The notes below the pieces were generated by a model. That model ran no database searches. It was not told the DNA's origin and was given only the letters and a program-made list of their open reading frames with translations. A stretch of 64,000 nt of DNA, taken from NCBI GenBank assembly GCA_004379165.1, contig NKXK01000029.1, positions 234,566 through 298,565 on the forward strand. Reading direction: 5' to 3'. This document shows, in pieces, positions 55,230-63,762 of the stretch. Origin of the DNA: Rhodocyclaceae bacterium. Its GTDB lineage: Bacteria; Pseudomonadota; Gammaproteobacteria; Burkholderiales; Rhodocyclaceae. Position numbers and translations under genes: made by a program. Numbering within the stretch: position 1 is the stretch's first letter; every line of letters starts with the position of its first letter.

Positions 55230-56488
55230 GCGGGCGTCTCCTGAAGTTGCAGGCGGGCGATACGCTGCGCCGCCGGTGGGTGCGAGTCGTAGAACAGGGA
55301 ATGCAGCGGGTCCGGGGTCAGTGTGGAGGCATTGTCATCGTAGAGCGTGACCAGGGCATGCACCAGATCGCCGGCCGCGGCGTGCTCTGCGGCGTAAGCA
55401 TCGGCCTCGAATTCATGGCGTCGTGAAAAATGGCTCATCAGCGGGCTGAGCGGGAAGGTGAACACCGGCACGACGAGGAAGAACAGGATCAGCGCCAGCG
55501 CGGTGTTGCCTTCCGGGACGCCAAGGCCGGTGTAGAACCCTGGCGCATCAATCAGTTGCCCCAGCAGCCAGAGGAAGGCCAGCGAACTGGCGAACATCAC
55601 GACCATGCGCTTGACGATGTGGCGGCGCCGGAAGTGGCCGAGTTCGTGGGCGAGCACGGCTTCGACCTCGCCGGGTTGCAGGCGCGAAAGCAGAGTGTCG
55701 AAAAAGACGATGCGCTTGTTGTCGCCGAAGCCGGTGAAATAGGCGTTCCCATGGCTCGAACGCTTCGAGCCATCCATCACGAACAGGCCACTGGAGCGGA
55801 AGCCACAGCGCGACAGCAGGGCTTCGATGCGCGTCTTCATTTCGCCGTCTTCGAGCGGCGCAAATTTATTGAACAACGGCGCGATCCAGGTTGGGTAGAT
55901 GAACATCAGCAGCAGGTTGAAGGTGCTCCAGAACAGCCAGACCCACAACCACCAGCGCTCGCCCATAGCCCCCATCAGCCAGAGGACGGCGAGGATGACC
56001 GGTGTGCCGATCGCAACACCAAGCAGGGTCTGCTTGGCGAGATCGGCGAAAAACAGCCCCAGGCTCATGCGGTTGAAGCCATAACGGGCCTCGATGACAA
56101 ACTGCCGGTAGAGAGAGAGCGGCAGGTCAATGAGGCCGGAGATGAAGGTCAGGCTGAAAATCATCGCCACGCCGTAGCTCAGGCCATCCAGCCGCGCTGA
56201 CCAGAAGCCATGCAGCCAAGCGAGGCCGCCGCCGAGGGTGAAGGCCAGCAGCACGCTGGCTTCGATGGCGGTATTGAGCATGCCGGTGCGCGTCCTGGCT
56301 ATCGTGTAGTCGGCAGCCTTCTGGTGCGAGGCCAGCGCGATGCGTTCGGCGAACTCGGCCGGCACTGCACTACGGTGGGCTCGCACGTGGCGGATCTGGC
56401 GCCCGGCGAGCAGCAGGCGGCCGCCAAAGGTCAGGGCGCAGGTAATCAGGAAAATGAGGGTCAGGGTTTCGGGCACGGCAGGCGGCAA
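55226..56488 (-). CDS. M48 family membrane metalloprotease (Ste24/HtpX-like)
   Basis: The 420-residue integral membrane protein matches CAAX-prenyl-protease-like M48 enzymes. The zinc site is VLAHELGHFRRRH with a third ligand in RRHEFEADAYAAEHA. At least six membrane segments flank it (for example LTLIFLITCALTFGG and ALILFFLVVPVF). Bacterial members degrade misfolded membrane proteins, though the native substrate here is unknown. It is divergent from orn across 42 bp. Confidence 0.9.
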   Translation of the reverse strand: MPPAVPETLTLIFLITCALTFGGRLLLAGRQIRHVRAHRSAVPAEFAERIALASHQKAADYTIARTRTGMLNTAIEASVLLAFTLGGGLAWLHGFWSARLDGLSYGVAMIFSLTFISGLIDLPLSLYRQFVIEARYGFNRMSLGLFFADLAKQTLLGVAIGTPVILAVLWLMGAMGERWWLWVWLFWSTFNLLLMFIYPTWIAPLFNKFAPLEDGEMKTRIEALLSRCGFRSSGLFVMDGSKRSSHGNAYFTGFGDNKRIVFFDTLLSRLQPGEVEAVLAHELGHFRRRHIVKRMVVMFASSLAFLWLLGQLIDAPGFYTGLGVPEGNTALALILFFLVVPVFTFPLSPLMSHFSRRHEFEADAYAAEHAAAGDLVHALVTLYDDNASTLTPDPLHSLFYDSHPPAAQRIARLQLQETPA

Positions 56489-56530
56489 AAGCTGTGAGAG
56501 AATCGGGTTTTATTCGCAGCGGACAATTAT

Positions 56531-57097
56531 ATGGCAGGTAGTGCACACAACCTCGCAAACAACCTCGTCTGGCTGGACATGGAAATGACCGGCCTTAACC
56601 CGGACGGGGATCGGATCATCGAAATGGCGATGGTGGTGACCGACTCGGAACTTCGCATGGTCGCCGAGTCACCGGCCTGGGTCGTGCATCAGTCGGATGC
56701 TGTGCTGGCCGGCATGGACGAATGGAATCAGAAGACGCACGGTCGCTCCGGCCTGATCGACAAGGTCAAGGCGTCGACCAGCGACGAGGCGGCGGTGGAG
56801 GCCGAGGCCTTGGCTTTCCTCAAGAAATATTCGCTGGCCAATCATTCCCCGATGTGTGGCAACTCGATCGGTCAGGACCGCCGTTTCATGGTGCGCTACA
56901 TGCCGACACTCGAAGCCTTCTTCCACTACCGGAATCTCGATGTCAGCACCCTCAAGGAGTTGTGCAAGCGCTGGCAGCCCGAGGTGTACAAGGGCTTCAA
57001 GAAAAAGAGCAAACACACCGCGCTGGCCGATATCTACGAGTCAATCGACGAGTTGAAATACTACCGGGAGCATTTCCTGATCAAGCTGCAGGCTTGA
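56531..57097 (+). CDS. orn: oligoribonuclease
   Basis: Orn is the DEDDh 3'-5' exonuclease that removes diribonucleotides, including pGpG made from cyclic di-GMP. The 188-residue product has [11 protein letters not shown] (catalytic D16, E18), [20 protein letters not shown] and the [11 protein letters not shown] histidine. It is relevant to the several cyclic di-GMP proteins here. A hairpin formed by GACCGCAG (57109) and CTGCGGTC (57125) lies just downstream. Confidence 0.96.
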   Translation: MAGSAHNLANNLVWLDMEMTGLNPDGDRIIEMAMVVTDSELRMVAESPAWVVHQSDAVLAGMDEWNQKTHGRSGLIDKVKASTSDEAAVEAEALAFLKKYSLANHSPMCGNSIGQDRRFMVRYMPTLEAFFHYRNLDVSTLKELCKRWQPEVYKGFKKKSKHTALADIYESIDELKYYREHFLIKLQA

Positions 57098-57127
57098 TGC
57101 TAAAGCAAGACCGCAGTGCCGCCTGCT

Positions 57128-57155
57128 GCGGTCAACGCTGAAAAAGGCGGAATTT
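57128..57155 (+). repeat. dispersed GCGGT element over the glycosyltransferase 3' end
   Basis: It reads GCGGTCAACGCTGAAAAAGG, then CGGAATTT. It covers the stop codon (57134-57132) and the last codons. An inverted ACCGCAG lies 12 bases upstream, so the core can form a hairpin between the two convergent genes. Confidence 0.6.
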
Positions 57156-58766
57156 TTCCTTACGGTCGCCCGGGCGGTTGCCTTCCCAGACCTTGGTCCA
57201 GCCTTCGCCCGGCGAGGCCAGTTCGCGACGTGAATCGCCGACCGCCAGCAGCCAGTTGCAGGCCCGGCCGGCCGGCGAGTTTTCGGCGACCGGCTCGATG
57301 CCGGTGAAGTAGGCGAGCGAAGCGCGCTGGGTGTCGTTGAGGCCGCGCTCCGCCAGGCAGCCGTGGCCGGCCGGCAGTGTGGCGGCAATGGTTTGCGCGA
57401 CCGGGCGGTAAGTTTTGCTGTAGTCGAACCAGGGCATGACCAGCGTTGTCGCGAGAAACCAGAGCATCGTGCCGCCAAGTGTCCAGTGCGTCAGGCTGCG
57501 GTAGGGCGAGCGCGGGGCGGTGACAATCAGCCAGATCCACCACAGCGTGGCCGCCAGCCCGAGGACCAGGGCGATCGGGCTGAACTCGCCGACAAAACCG
57601 GGGCGCAGCACGACGGCCCGGTTGGCCAGTTTCTCCGGCCAGCCCAGTGCCATGGCCGACCAGGCCACCCAGACCAAGGCCGCAAAGACGCTGAAGGTCA
57701 TCATCGCAAACCAGTCAAAGGCATTCGCTGCGCCACGGCGCAGGCTGAGTGCACCGGGTGTGGCGAGCAGCGCCAGCGGCGGCAGCAGCAGCAAGGCCGG
57801 GATTTCGCGCGGGCGGTAGGCCCAGGCGAGCAGCAACAGGGTCAGGATGAAGATGCCCAGCGGCAGCAGTTGCGGCGCCTCTCGCCAGGTGCTGCGTCGC
57901 GTCCAGAGGGTCCAGGCGGCCAGCGGCATCGCCGGGAAGGCGAACAAGGGCAGCATGGCGGAGAAGCGGCCGAGGCCGGAGAAGGAGAATGGCGTTTTCA
58001 GCGGTGCCAGTTCGGTGGCCAGCCAGGCGTGGAAGCGGGCCGGTTCCAGCGCCAGCAACAGCAGCGGCCAGGGCAGGACGAGCAGCATTGCGAACCCGAG
58101 GCCGATGGCCAGCGTCTGCCAGGCACGGTGGCGATCCGGGGATAACCAGATGGCCAGCGGGGCGACGGCCAGCAGCGGCAGTGTTGGCGCAATGCCGGTA
58201 CCGAGCAGGCAGCCGGCGACGGCGAGGCCATAAAATACGCCGGTCAGGCGCGGGCGACGGCCGATGGCAGCGAGTCCACCCAGCGCGCCACTGTAGGCAG
58301 CGAGTGCAATCAGCATCGGCTGTGCGTCGTGGGCATGGAAGATCAGGCCGGCGCAACCGGCGAGCAGCAGCGGTGCGGCCGCCGCGTTGTCCTGACCGTA
58401 AAGTTCGCGACCGGCGTAGTAGAGACCGGTCAGCGTCAGCGCAATCCAGACACCACTGGCCAGGCGCATGGCTTCGTGCAGCGGCAGCAGCCAGCCGAAG
58501 ATTTTGCCGGTGAGGGCGGCGCTCCAGTAGTAGAGCGGCGGTTCGTGAAAGGGGAGGCCGGCGAGTTCGGGTGACAGCCAGTCGGCATGCTGCAGCATGT
58601 GCCAGGCAGTGCCGATGTGGATGGCGTCCTCGCCCTTCCATGGGTCACGGCCGAAGAGGCCCGCAAGAACGTAGAAAGCCAGCATGCCGGCCAGCGCCCA
58701 GCCCGCCGGCGGCAGGCGGATGCCACGGCGTAGCCGGTCGCTGATAGTGCTGAAAAATCCGGTCAT
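57132..58766 (-). CDS. ArnT/PMT-like membrane glycosyltransferase (GT83-like)
   Basis: The 544-residue protein has about eleven membrane segments and the first-loop acidic motif FGRDPWKGEDAIHIGTAWHML, followed by GLPFHEPPLYYW. This combination is typical of polyprenyl-phosphate sugar transferases (ArnT/dolichyl-mannose-type) that modify lipid A or proteins on the periplasmic face. A soluble C-terminal domain follows (about residues 455-544). No arn genes accompany it, so the donor and acceptor are unknown. The start at 58766 lies past the rpmE terminator. Confidence 0.8.
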   Translation of the reverse strand: MTGFFSTISDRLRRGIRLPPAGWALAGMLAFYVLAGLFGRDPWKGEDAIHIGTAWHMLQHADWLSPELAGLPFHEPPLYYWSAALTGKIFGWLLPLHEAMRLASGVWIALTLTGLYYAGRELYGQDNAAAAPLLLAGCAGLIFHAHDAQPMLIALAAYSGALGGLAAIGRRPRLTGVFYGLAVAGCLLGTGIAPTLPLLAVAPLAIWLSPDRHRAWQTLAIGLGFAMLLVLPWPLLLLALEPARFHAWLATELAPLKTPFSFSGLGRFSAMLPLFAFPAMPLAAWTLWTRRSTWREAPQLLPLGIFILTLLLLAWAYRPREIPALLLLPPLALLATPGALSLRRGAANAFDWFAMMTFSVFAALVWVAWSAMALGWPEKLANRAVVLRPGFVGEFSPIALVLGLAATLWWIWLIVTAPRSPYRSLTHWTLGGTMLWFLATTLVMPWFDYSKTYRPVAQTIAATLPAGHGCLAERGLNDTQRASLAYFTGIEPVAENSPAGRACNWLLAVGDSRRELASPGEGWTKVWEGNRPGDRKEKFRLFQR

Positions 58767-58775
58767 CGGCTCAGG

Positions 58776-58806
58776 AAAAGAAAAAGGCAGCCCACAGGCT
58801 GCCTTT
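58776..58806 (-). terminator. rho-independent terminator of rpmE
   Basis: Minus-strand stem AAAGGCAGCC/GGCTGCCTTT with a 4-base loop, followed by TTCTTTTCC. It lies just upstream of the glycosyltransferase start. Confidence 0.85.
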
Positions 58807-58829
58807 CGCAAGTGCGGAAATCAAGTCGA

Positions 58830-59054
58830 TCAGGCAGCGGCCTTGCCGCGCATGGCGCCGAACTTCTGGTTGAACTTCTCGACGCGGCCGGCGGTGTCGA
58901 CAATCTTCTGCTTGCCGGTGTAGAACGGGTGGCAGGCAGCGCAGACTTCAACGTGGAAGGCGTCCTTCTTCATGGTCGACTTGGTCGTGAAGGTGTTGCC
59001 GCAGGAGCAGGTCACAGCGACGTCTTGGTAGTGCGGGTGGATATCGGCTTTCAT
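58830..59054 (-). CDS. rpmE: 50S ribosomal protein L31
   Basis: The 74-residue product is the zinc-binding (C+) form of L31: cysteines 16, 18, 38 and 41 are all present (TCSCGN and [11 protein letters not shown]). Such forms store zinc and are replaced by a C- paralogue under zinc limitation; none is seen here. The start at 59054 follows an AAAGGA site. Confidence 0.95.
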   Translation of the reverse strand: MKADIHPHYQDVAVTCSCGNTFTTKSTMKKDAFHVEVCAACHPFYTGKQKIVDTAGRVEKFNQKFGAMRGKAAA

Positions 59055-59186
59055 CTTTAGTCCTTTAAACGTGCGACCGGCGAATGTGACCGATCTAGGA
59101 AGCCCTAAATTATCCCCGATAAGCATCTGGCTGGCAATGGTTTTTTGCCTTTGATTTTTAAACAAGGCATGGATGGCGGGTCGTCT

Positions 59187-59227
59187 GCGGTGAACGCCAA
59201 TTTTCGACCAATTTCCGGGGCGACCGC
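59187..59227. repeat. inverted pair of dispersed GCGGT elements
   Basis: The 41-bp segment starts GCGGTGAACGCC and ends GGGGCGACCGC, so two cores face each other across an AT-rich centre (AATTTTCGACCAATTT). It lies downstream of the rho terminator on the minus strand and upstream of rpmE. Confidence 0.6.
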
Positions 59228-59233
59228 AGCATG

Positions 59234-59259
59234 TGAAAAAGGCCGGTTACCCGGCCTTT
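59234..59259 (-). terminator. rho-independent terminator of the rho gene
   Basis: Nine-bp stem AAAGGCCGG/CCGGCCTTT with a four-base loop; on the minus strand it is followed by TTC and lies 22 bases after the rho stop. Confidence 0.85.
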
Positions 59260-59280
59260 GGGTTCCCATTGCGGCGTCGA

Positions 59281-60540
59281 TCAGCCCCGGCGCATGGCGT
59301 CGAAGAATTCGGCGTTGCCCTTGGTCGACTTGACCTTGTCGAGCAGGAATTCCATCGCTTCCAGATCGTCCATCGGGTAGCACAGCTTGCGCAGCACCCA
59401 CATCTTTTGCAGCACGTCCGGCTTGAGTAGCAGCTCTTCGCGGCGGGTGCCCGAGCGATTGACGTTGACCGCCGGGTACATCCGCTTTTCGGCCATGCGG
59501 CGGTCGAGGTGGATTTCCGAGTTGCCGGTACCCTTGAATTCTTCGTAGATCACTTCGTCCATGCGCGAGCCGGTGTCGATCAGCGCGGTGGCGAGGATGG
59601 TCAGCGAGCCGCCCTCCTCAATGTTGCGCGCGGCACCGAAGAAGCGTTTCGGCTTCTGCAGGGCATTGGCGTCGACGCCGCCTGTCAGCACCTTGCCCGA
59701 GGCCGGCTGCACGGTGTTATAAGCGCGGGCGAGGCGGGTGATCGAGTCGAGCAGGATGACGACATCCTTCTTGTGCTCGACCAAGCGCTTGGCCTTCTCG
59801 ATGACCATTTCGGCGACGGCGACGTGGCGGGTGGCCGGTTCGTCGAATGTCGAGGCGACAACCTCGCCCTTGACGGTGCGGGTCATTTCGGTGACTTCTT
59901 CCGGACGCTCGTCGATCAGCAGGACGATCAGCACGACTTCAGGATGGTTGGCGGTGATGGCGTGGGCGATGTTCTGCAGCATTACCGTCTTGCCGGTTTT
60001 CGGCGGCGCGACTAACAGGCCGCGCTGGCCGCAGCCGATCGGGGCGATCATGTCGATGACCCGGCTGGTGATGTTTTCTTCGGCCTTGATATCGCGTTCG
60101 AGCTTGAGGTGACGCGTCGGATGAAGCGGCGTCAGGTTCTCGAACATGATCTTGTTCTTGTTGGCTTCCGGCGGGAAGCCATTGATCGATTGCAACTTGG
60201 TCAGTGCGACGTAACGCTCGCCGTCCTTCGGGGTACGGATTTCGCCTTCGACGGTGTCGCCGGTGCGCAGGTTGAAGCGGCGGACCTGTGAGGGCGAGAC
60301 GTAGATGTCATCCGGGTTGGCAAGGTAGGAGGTGTCGGCCGAGCGGAGGAAGCCGTAGCCGTCCTGCAGGACTTCGAGGGTGCCGTCACCATAGATGGTG
60401 TCGCCATTCTTGGCCTTGGCCTTGAGGATGGCGTAGATCAGCTCCTGCTTGCGCATGCGGTTGGCGTTCTCGATGGCGAGTTCGGTCGCCATGTCGAGCA
60501 GCTTGCTGACGTGTAGTGTCTTGAGTTCTGAAAGTTGCAT
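59281..60540 (-). CDS. rho: transcription termination factor Rho
   Basis: The 419-residue hexameric RNA helicase has the primary RNA site with RNP1-like [14 protein letters not shown] and the [18 protein letters not shown] segment. The P-loop is [15 protein letters not shown], with Walker B and the Q/R loops downstream ([26 protein letters not shown]). It follows trxA in the same direction, as in E. coli, with a 157-bp leader in between. Confidence 0.97.
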   Translation of the reverse strand: MQLSELKTLHVSKLLDMATELAIENANRMRKQELIYAILKAKAKNGDTIYGDGTLEVLQDGYGFLRSADTSYLANPDDIYVSPSQVRRFNLRTGDTVEGEIRTPKDGERYVALTKLQSINGFPPEANKNKIMFENLTPLHPTRHLKLERDIKAEENITSRVIDMIAPIGCGQRGLLVAPPKTGKTVMLQNIAHAITANHPEVVLIVLLIDERPEEVTEMTRTVKGEVVASTFDEPATRHVAVAEMVIEKAKRLVEHKKDVVILLDSITRLARAYNTVQPASGKVLTGGVDANALQKPKRFFGAARNIEEGGSLTILATALIDTGSRMDEVIYEEFKGTGNSEIHLDRRMAEKRMYPAVNVNRSGTRREELLLKPDVLQKMWVLRKLCYPMDDLEAMEFLLDKVKSTKGNAEFFDAMRRG

Positions 60541-60697
60541 CGGGAATAGGGAGGGAGACGCCGAAGACGGGAACAGATGCTGACCCGGGGTCGTGGCGCA
60601 GGCGCTAGAGAGCAGGGGAGGGAGTGAAGACGCGGGCAGTCGCCTGGCGTCGGCCTGAAGGTGCGGAGCGCACCCTCAGGTAATGAGACTACGGTGA
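60541..60697 (-). other. leader between trxA and rho
   Basis: 157 bp with a long near-perfect hairpin (60655-60681: CCTGAAGGTGCG with CGCACCCTCAGG) but no T-run on the minus strand. Rho genes are commonly autoregulated in this leader; a C-rich, G-poor rut-like stretch in the transcript is suggested but not proven. Confidence 0.45.
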
Positions 60698-61024
60698 TTA
60701 CAGGTTGCTGTCAATGAAGGCAGCGAGTTGCGACTTGGACAGCGCGCCGACCTTGGTGGCTTCAACGTTACCATTCTTGAAGATCATCAGGGTCGGGATG
60801 CCGCGGATGCCGAACTTGGCGGGCGTGGCCTGGTTGTCATCGATGTTGACCTTGGCGACCTTCAGCTTGCCGGCGTATTCGGCAGCGATTTCGTCAAGGA
60901 TCGGCGCAATCATCTTGCACGGACCGCACCACTCCGCCCAGTAATCGACGAGAACCGGCTGCTGCGACTGCAGCACTTCGGCTTCGAAAGAGTCGTCGGT
61001 GACGTAATGGATATGCTCGCTCAT
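60698..61024 (-). CDS. trxA: thioredoxin 1
   Basis: The 108-residue product has the active site [14 protein letters not shown] (Cys33 and Cys36), the cis-proline in [12 protein letters not shown], and the standard length. It is the general cytoplasmic disulfide reductant. The trxA-rho order is conserved in proteobacteria. Confidence 0.97.
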   Translation of the reverse strand: MSEHIHYVTDDSFEAEVLQSQQPVLVDYWAEWCGPCKMIAPILDEIAAEYAGKLKVAKVNIDDNQATPAKFGIRGIPTLMIFKNGNVEATKVGALSKSQLAAFIDSNL

Positions 61025-61117
61025 GGTTTCCTCAAGGGATGGAATAAGGGAAAAAATCAGAGGGGGAAATCAGGTCGCCGTGAAACGGCGCTTGTCGTTT
61101 TTTTAGGAATGCTAACC

Positions 61118-61136
61118 AAAAAAATCCCGGTAGGGA
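61118..61136 (-). terminator. probable terminator of the FixJ-like gene
   Basis: Short stem TCCC/GGGA followed by seven T on the minus strand, five bases past the stop. A weak hairpin but a strong U-run. Confidence 0.5.
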
Positions 61137-61140
61137 AGGC

Positions 61141-61743
61141 TCAGCCACCGGCTTTCAGCAGATTGGCGAGTTCGACAGCAGTTTTGACCTGCATTTTGTC
61201 AAAAAGATTGGCGCGATGCACCTCGACGGTGCGCATGCTGATGTTGAGTTCGTCGGCAATCACCTTGTTGTATTTGCCGGCCAGAACGAGCTCCATGATC
61301 TGTCGCTCGCGGCTGGTGAGTCTTGAAATTCGCGACTTTACCGAGTCGACCGCAGCCGATGCCTGACGCTGTTGAGCGTGTTGCGCCAGCGCCTGCGCAA
61401 CGCGCTCGGCGAGGTCGTTGTCATTGACCGGCTTCTCGAAAAAATCGAAGGCACCTTTCTTGAGCGCACCAACTGCCATCGGCACGTCGCCGTGGCCGGT
61501 CAGGAAAATCACCGGTAGCGTCGACTGTCGCTCACACAGGCGATCGAAGCAGTCGAGGCCGGTCATGCCGCCCATGCGCATGTCGAGCACCACGCAACCC
61601 GCCAGCTCTGGCGTCCAGCGATCAAGGAATTCCTCGGCGGATGCGTAGCCGGCACTGGCGATGCCGCGCGTTTTGAGCAGCCAGGCGAGGGCATCGCGAA
61701 TGGCATCATCGTCGTCAACCAGATGGGCGAGGGCTTGGCTCAT
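61141..61743 (-). CDS. FixJ-family response regulator
   Basis: The 200-residue protein has a receiver (DDDDAIRDALAWLLK, phosphoacceptor D54 in VVLDMRMGG, conserved K in FEKPVND) and a LuxR-type helix-turn-helix (LTSRERQIMELVLAGKYNKVIADELNIS in parts, about residues 136-200). It overlaps the sensor kinase gene by four bases, so the pair is a two-component system of the FixLJ/TodST type. A GCGGT element lies in the interdomain linker. Confidence 0.92.
   Translation of the reverse strand: MSQALAHLVDDDDAIRDALAWLLKTRGIASAGYASAEEFLDRWTPELAGCVVLDMRMGGMTGLDCFDRLCERQSTLPVIFLTGHGDVPMAVGALKKGAFDFFEKPVNDNDLAERVAQALAQHAQQRQASAAVDSVKSRISRLTSRERQIMELVLAGKYNKVIADELNISMRTVEVHRANLFDKMQVKTAVELANLLKAGG
61326..61353 (-). 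repeat. dispersed GCGGT element, copy in the FixJ-like gene
   Basis: The minus strand reads GCGGTCGACTCGGTAAAGTC, then GCGAATTT: most positions agree with the consensus. It encodes the receiver-HTH linker (AVDSVKSRISR). Confidence 0.6.
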
Positions 61744-63746
61744 GAACTGTGCAGCGGGAGAGTGAAGGTGAATATCGTACCCCGTCCCGTGCTGCTGCGG
61801 GGGTTGTCGTCAGCCCAAAGCCGGCCGCGGTGGAATTCGATGATCGACCGGCAGATCGATAGGCCGATGCCCATGCCGTCGGGTTTGGTGGTGAAGAAGG
61901 CGGTGAAGAGTTTGTCGCGATTTTCCGGGGCGATGCCGCAGCCCTGATCGGCGACGCTGACGGAGAGTATTTCCTCATTGACTTCAATGGCTACCCGAAG
62001 CAGACGGTCCGCTTCGGCATTGTCGGCCATGGCTTCCATGCCGTTGCGCATCAAGTTGAGCAGCACTTGTTCGAGCATCAGTCGATCGGCCGGAACCAGC
62101 GGCAGCTCGGGTAAGTCGGCTTCGATGCGGATTCGGTGTTTGCGCGCATCGGCCTCGACAAAGCCGAGACAGTCCTCGACCACTTCGCGCAGGTCACACG
62201 GGGCGCGCTTGGGTTCGCTCTTGCGTACAAAGTCATGGACTCGGCGAATGATTTTGCCGGCACGCTGCGCCTGGGTGCCGATTTTCTCCAGTGCAGGCTT
62301 GATGTCGGCGGTCGTGCATCCCGCCTGGTCGATCAGGTTGAGACAGCCGGTGTTGTAGCTGGCGATGGCCGCCAGTGGCTGGTTCAGTTCGTGGGCCAGC
62401 GTCGAGGCCATCTCGCCCATGGTCACCAGCCGCGAGGTGAATTGCAGCTGGGCCTGCTGTTGTCGGGCGAGTTCCTCGGCGCGCTTGCGCTCGGTGATGT
62501 CGAGCACCGAAGCCATCCAGCCCGTGTGCTTCCCATTGCCGTCGATCAACTTGGCTTCATAGACCAGCGCCTGAAAATGCGCGCCATCCTTGCGCCGGAA
62601 TGTCATTTCAAAGCCGTCGGGTGGAGCCATGCCAGCCATTACTGCCTGATGCATGGCAAAGGTTTCGTCGATCTGCTCCGGCACCCAGTAGGGCATAGGG
62701 GGGGTGGTGCCGACCAGTTCGTCGCTGCTGAAACCGGTCATCCGGCAGAAGGCCGGGTTGACGTAGATGACCTTGCCTTGCAGGTCGCGGGCGCGCATGC
62801 CGACGGTCAGCGAATCCTCCATCGCGGTGCGGAAGGCGTGTTCGCCGCGCAGCGCCTCCTCGGCCCGGGTCCGTTTGCGCATCAGGTCGCGGACCAGCCA
62901 CAGGCTCCAGAAGACCCCGCCGGCCAGGAGAATGATGGCCGCCGAAAGCACCCGCGGCAGGAAGTTTTCGGTATTCTGATAGCTGGTGACCCGTAGCTTG
63001 AGGCCGCGTCCCGGCGGGTCGAAGGGAATCTCGTAGCTTTGTGCCGTGTTGCCCTCGACACTGGTCTTGGCGGCGTACTGGATATCGTTGTCGTCGACGA
63101 TGACGACCTTGTACTTCTGCGTGAACCACCAGGGCACCTGGCTGTTGAGGAGGGTGTCGAGGGGAAAAACGGCGGCCAGCATGCCACTGAGGCGGCGGCC
63201 GTTGAACACTGGAAGTAGCAGTTCGACAAAAGCCCGTTTACCATCCGAGAAAAACGGTTCGCTGTAAGCTGGCTTGCCGAGTTGGCTGGCCAGTTCGAAG
63301 GCGCGCTGGGTGTAGGCGAGACCGAAAGCTTCGATCTCCTGATCAGGCAGGGTCGAGCTCGGCAGAGCGTCGATGACGCGGTGATTGGGATCAAGCCAGA
63401 GTATCTGCGATACCTCGGGCATGGTACGCAGCATGTGCGCAGCGCGGATGCGGAAGGTTCGTGTCGGCTCGGCGTCCTGAACCAGGTCGACCGCAAGTTG
63501 CTGCAATTGGTCCTCTGCGCCGTTGAGATGGAAGCGCAGGTTCTGTTCGAGCCACAGCACGTCCTTGATCAGCGTGGTCCGCTCTTCCTCGTGCTCGTTG
63601 CGCTGCAACAGCCAGAGCAGCGACAGCAGCGCGATGACCAGCAGCACGATGCCGAATTTCGGCAAGGCGAGCAGGAAGCGCAGGCGGCGCGAACTGCCGG
63701 GGGCAGGAACGGGCGGTGAATTCATCTTGCGCATGGTTATACCCAT
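61740..63746 (-). CDS. membrane sensor histidine kinase (CHASE/Cache-like sensor, PAS, HisKA)
   Basis: The protein has a membrane segment (FGIVLLVIALLSLLWLLQ), a periplasmic region of about 220 residues with Cache/CHASE-like features, a second membrane segment (LSAAIILLAGGVFWSLWLV), a PAS-PAC domain and a FixL-type kinase core. The H-box is STLAHELNQPLAAI, with an HATPase containing FFTTKPDGMGIGLSI. There is no obvious heme-PAS histidine signature, so oxygen sensing is not supported. Start candidates are ATGs at 63746, 63734 and 63725; the first lies inside the inverted repeat of an adjacent IS, so one of the later ones may be native. Confidence 0.88.
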   Translation of the reverse strand: MGITMRKMNSPPVPAPGSSRRLRFLLALPKFGIVLLVIALLSLLWLLQRNEHEEERTTLIKDVLWLEQNLRFHLNGAEDQLQQLAVDLVQDAEPTRTFRIRAAHMLRTMPEVSQILWLDPNHRVIDALPSSTLPDQEIEAFGLAYTQRAFELASQLGKPAYSEPFFSDGKRAFVELLLPVFNGRRLSGMLAAVFPLDTLLNSQVPWWFTQKYKVVIVDDNDIQYAAKTSVEGNTAQSYEIPFDPPGRGLKLRVTSYQNTENFLPRVLSAAIILLAGGVFWSLWLVRDLMRKRTRAEEALRGEHAFRTAMEDSLTVGMRARDLQGKVIYVNPAFCRMTGFSSDELVGTTPPMPYWVPEQIDETFAMHQAVMAGMAPPDGFEMTFRRKDGAHFQALVYEAKLIDGNGKHTGWMASVLDITERKRAEELARQQQAQLQFTSRLVTMGEMASTLAHELNQPLAAIASYNTGCLNLIDQAGCTTADIKPALEKIGTQAQRAGKIIRRVHDFVRKSEPKRAPCDLREVVEDCLGFVEADARKHRIRIEADLPELPLVPADRLMLEQVLLNLMRNGMEAMADNAEADRLLRVAIEVNEEILSVSVADQGCGIAPENRDKLFTAFFTTKPDGMGIGLSICRSIIEFHRGRLWADDNPRSSTGRGTIFTFTLPLHSS

Positions 63747-63762
63747 GCCGTTCTACACAACT
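63744..63762. repeat. possible IS4-type terminal inverted repeat
   Basis: CATGCCGTTCTACACAACT lines up with the IS50 outer end (CTGACTCTTATACACAAGT) at 12 of 19 positions, including TACACAA. It lies exactly between the transposase stop and the kinase start, where the IS end is expected. The other end is outside the window. Confidence 0.45.
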
